In this document: positions 62,296 to 64,000 of the stretch, in pieces | Numbering within the stretch: position 1 is the stretch's first letter | Layout of the letters: each line of letters begins with the position of its first letter | Assembly (NCBI RefSeq): GCF_913057115.1 | Contig: NZ_CAJXNN010000009.1 | Coordinates: forward strand, 1-64,000 | Direction: 5' to 3' | DNA length: 64,000 bases | Origin: an uncultured Roseovarius sp. | GTDB taxonomy: Bacteria > Pseudomonadota > Alphaproteobacteria > Rhodobacterales > Rhodobacteraceae | Position numbers and translations under genes: made by a program | The notes under the pieces: generated by a model | Seen by the model: the letters and a program-made list of their open reading frames with translations, nothing else | What the model was told of the DNA's origin: nothing | Databases searched by the model: none

Positions 62296-62405
62296 GCCTT
62301 GGCATGTAGAATGCCCGCGCGGCTTAAACAAGGCGGCAAAACCCGGCCGGGTGAAAGAATGGCGCATTTGCCCGGAGCAAAGGGGCAAATAAGTCACGCG
62401 CGCCC

Positions 62406-63167
62406 TCAGCTTTTGATGCGATACCCGGTTTTGAAGATCAGCCAGACGATTCCAAGGCACAGCCCCAGAAACACCCCGATGGCCGCCAGACTTGCCACCA
62501 CGGGCACATCGGCATAGCCAAAGAAAGACCAACGAAACCCCGAAATAAGGTAAACGATCGGGTTGAACAGGGTCACCGTCTGCCACGCCGGCGGCAACAT
62601 CGAAATCGAATAAAAGGCCCCGCCCAGAAACACCAAGGGCGTGATCACCAGTAGCGGGATCAGTTGCAATTGCTGAAAGTTCTCCGACCAGATCCCGATG
62701 ATGAAGCCGAAAAGCGAAAACGACAGGCAGGTCAGGATCAGGAAGGCCAGCATCGCCAGTGGGTGCCGCACTTCGATATCCACGAAGAGCCCCGCCGTAA
62801 GCAGAATGACCACCCCGATGAGAAGCGCCTTGGTGGCCGCCGCCCCGACATAGCCCAGAACGATCTCGAAGAAATTGATCGGCGCCGACAGCAGCTCGAA
62901 AATCGTGCCGATGAACTTGGGGAAGTATATCCCGAAAGAGGCATTGGAAATCGCCTGCGTCATCACGCTCAGCATGATCAAGCCCGGCACGATGAAGGCC
63001 CCATAGGTGACCCCCTCGACCTCGTCGATCCGGCTCCCGATGGCCGCGCCGAAGACCACGAAATACAGCGTGGTCGAGATCACCGGCGACAGAAGGCTTT
63101 CCATGATCGTGCGGAAAAAGCGCTTCATCTCGTAGACATAGATGGCCTTCACCCCTTGCCAGTTCAT
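62406..63167 (-). CDS. ABC-2 type transporter permease
   Basis: A 253-residue integral membrane protein with six helices and the ABC-2 signature region near [19 protein letters not shown] (about residue 165). It pairs with the ATPase encoded upstream in a four-base overlap. The set resembles YadH/YadG-type exporters; substrate unknown. Confidence 0.9.
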   Translation of the reverse strand: MNWQGVKAIYVYEMKRFFRTIMESLLSPVISTTLYFVVFGAAIGSRIDEVEGVTYGAFIVPGLIMLSVMTQAISNASFGIYFPKFIGTIFELLSAPINFFEIVLGYVGAAATKALLIGVVILLTAGLFVDIEVRHPLAMLAFLILTCLSFSLFGFIIGIWSENFQQLQLIPLLVITPLVFLGGAFYSISMLPPAWQTVTLFNPIVYLISGFRWSFFGYADVPVVASLAAIGVFLGLCLGIVWLIFKTGYRIKS

Positions 63168-64000
63168 GCCGCGCCCTCCTGCACCAGACTTACGAAAATC
63201 TCCTCAAGGCTCGACTGCCGCGTGTGCAGATCACTCAGCGAGAGCCCCTCAGCGGCCAAGGCCTGCAACAGCCGGGTGATGCCCGTCCCCTCCCCCTGGG
63301 TGTCGTAATGATAGATCAAGGCCTCGCCGCCGTCGGCAAGTTCAAGGTCATAATCGGCCAAGCCGAGCGGCACCGCGTCGATGGGCGTGCCCAGATCAAT
63401 CCGAAGGGTCTTGCGCCCCATCCGCCGGATCAGCTTGTCCTTGTCCTCGACCAAGAGGATTTCGCCGTGGTTGATTACCGCGATCCGGTCGGCAATCGCC
63501 TCGGCCTCTTCAATGTAGTGGGTGGTCAAAATGATCGTCACACCGCTTTCACGCAGACCCTCGACCACCTGCCACATGTCGCGCCGCAGTTCCACATCGA
63601 CACCCGCTGTCGGCTCATCCAGAAACAAAACCTGCGGCTCATGGCACAGCGCCTTGGCAATCAGCACACGGCGTTTCATACCGCCCGAAAGCTCGCGAAT
63701 CCGGGCGTCGCGCTTATCCCAAAGCGATAGCTGGCGTAGAACCTTTTCAATCAAAGCCTCGTCGCGCGGCTTGCCGAACAGCCCCCGCGAAAAGCGCACT
63801 GTGTTGATGACCTTTTCAAAAGGTTCGAGCGCCACCTCCTGCGGCACCAGCCCGATCATCGCCCGCGCCGCGCGGTAGTCGTCCACGATGTCATGGCCCC
63901 CCACGCGGGCTGCGCCACCGGTTGGCGTGGTGATCCCGCAGAGCGCCGAAATCAGCGTGGTCTTGCCCGCCCCGTTGGGGCCGAGCAGGGCCAGAATCTC
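63164..64000 (-). CDS. ABC transporter ATPase (5' end beyond window)
   Basis: An ABC-2 type ATPase whose N-terminus lies past base 64000. The frame remains open to the window edge and includes Walker [10 protein letters not shown] (about 63967-63993). Downstream are [15 protein letters not shown], Walker [13 protein letters not shown] and a C-terminal DUF4162-like tail. At least 278 residues are present. It feeds the permease at 62406-63167; YadG-like. Confidence 0.92.
   Translation of the reverse strand, partial: EILALLGPNGAGKTTLISALCGITTPTGGAARVGGHDIVDDYRAARAMIGLVPQEVALEPFEKVINTVRFSRGLFGKPRDEALIEKVLRQLSLWDKRDARIRELSGGMKRRVLIAKALCHEPQVLFLDEPTAGVDVELRRDMWQVVEGLRESGVTIILTTHYIEEAEAIADRIAVINHGEILLVEDKDKLIRRMGRKTLRIDLGTPIDAVPLGLADYDLELADGGEALIYHYDTQGEGTGITRLLQALAAEGLSLSDLHTRQSSLEEIFVSLVQEGAA

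Overview
The window is chromosomal DNA of a marine alphaproteobacterium, most likely of the Roseobacter group (Rhodobacterales). This rests on GC-rich coding sequence with tight ATGA-type overlaps, a four-subunit sarcosine oxidase operon, a DmdC-like acyl-CoA dehydrogenase, a 44-residue aa3-oxidase subunit IV, the hflK-hflC-DUF2065-degP cluster, aerobic-type cobalamin genes (cobN, cobW, cobC, cbiB) and a riboflavin-riboswitch-controlled RibH. I see no integrase, transposase, phage gene or CRISPR array, so this is core and near-core genome.

Layout. 1-8.6 kb: partial tRNA-Lys, dapF-mtaB, an MsbA-like exporter, and a three-gene ABC efflux operon behind an FNR-type site. 8.7-13.4 kb: a minus-strand molybdenum-cofactor and formate-dehydrogenase operon (fdhD, membrane protein, mobA, mobB, and a moeA gene fused to a DUF429-like domain). 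13.5-23.4 kb: azlCD, small envelope proteins, metallo-beta-lactamase plus acyl-CoA dehydrogenase, threonylcarbamoyl-AMP synthase, IalB-like protein, asparaginase, EF-hand protein and FMN riboswitch-ribH. 23.6-30 kb: a cobalamin-riboswitch operon hupE, His-rich anchored protein, cobW, cobN. 30.2-36.6 kb: smc, an unusual intergenic region with two homologous hairpin units and a tiny hydrophobic ORF, a papain-like lipoprotein and a lytic transglycosylase. 36.6-38.9 kb: cbiB-cobC-DUF1636. 39-45.3 kb: degP, DUF2065, hflC, hflK, gor, rpiA. 45.4-55.7 kb: GST, sdaA, EamA transporter and soxBDAG bracketed by two GlxA-type regulators. 55.9-64 kb: moaE-moaD-pgsA-uvrC, SDR, Ca/Na exchanger, S49 peptidase and an ABC-2 exporter cut by the window end.

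How the genes work together. Cobalt uptake (HupE), probable handling (His-rich protein, CobW) and insertion (CobN) sit under one B12 switch, with late B12 steps (CobC, CbiB) in a second cluster. Mo-cofactor genes lie in two clusters (moeA/mobAB and moaED). Sarcosine oxidase and serine ammonia-lyase fit glycine betaine to glycine/serine to pyruvate catabolism. TsaC/Sua5 and MtaB act in succession on tRNA A37 (t6A, then ms2t6A).

The most unusual content is non-coding. Two arrays of four roughly 20-bp perfect palindromes have mostly TTCGAA cores and about 24-bp spacing (14.54-14.64 and 47.51-47.60 kb). A three-part GTACGA palindromic element is present twice with identical internal spacing, each copy just 3' of a Mo-cofactor gene. 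A paired stem-loop element with a conserved tail occurs twice. There are also 11-bp iterons beside cobN and tandem hairpin units downstream of smc. Several enzymes lack textbook residues: DapF (second catalytic Cys is Ser), FdhD (CxxC is CxxG) and SoxD (no cysteines at all).
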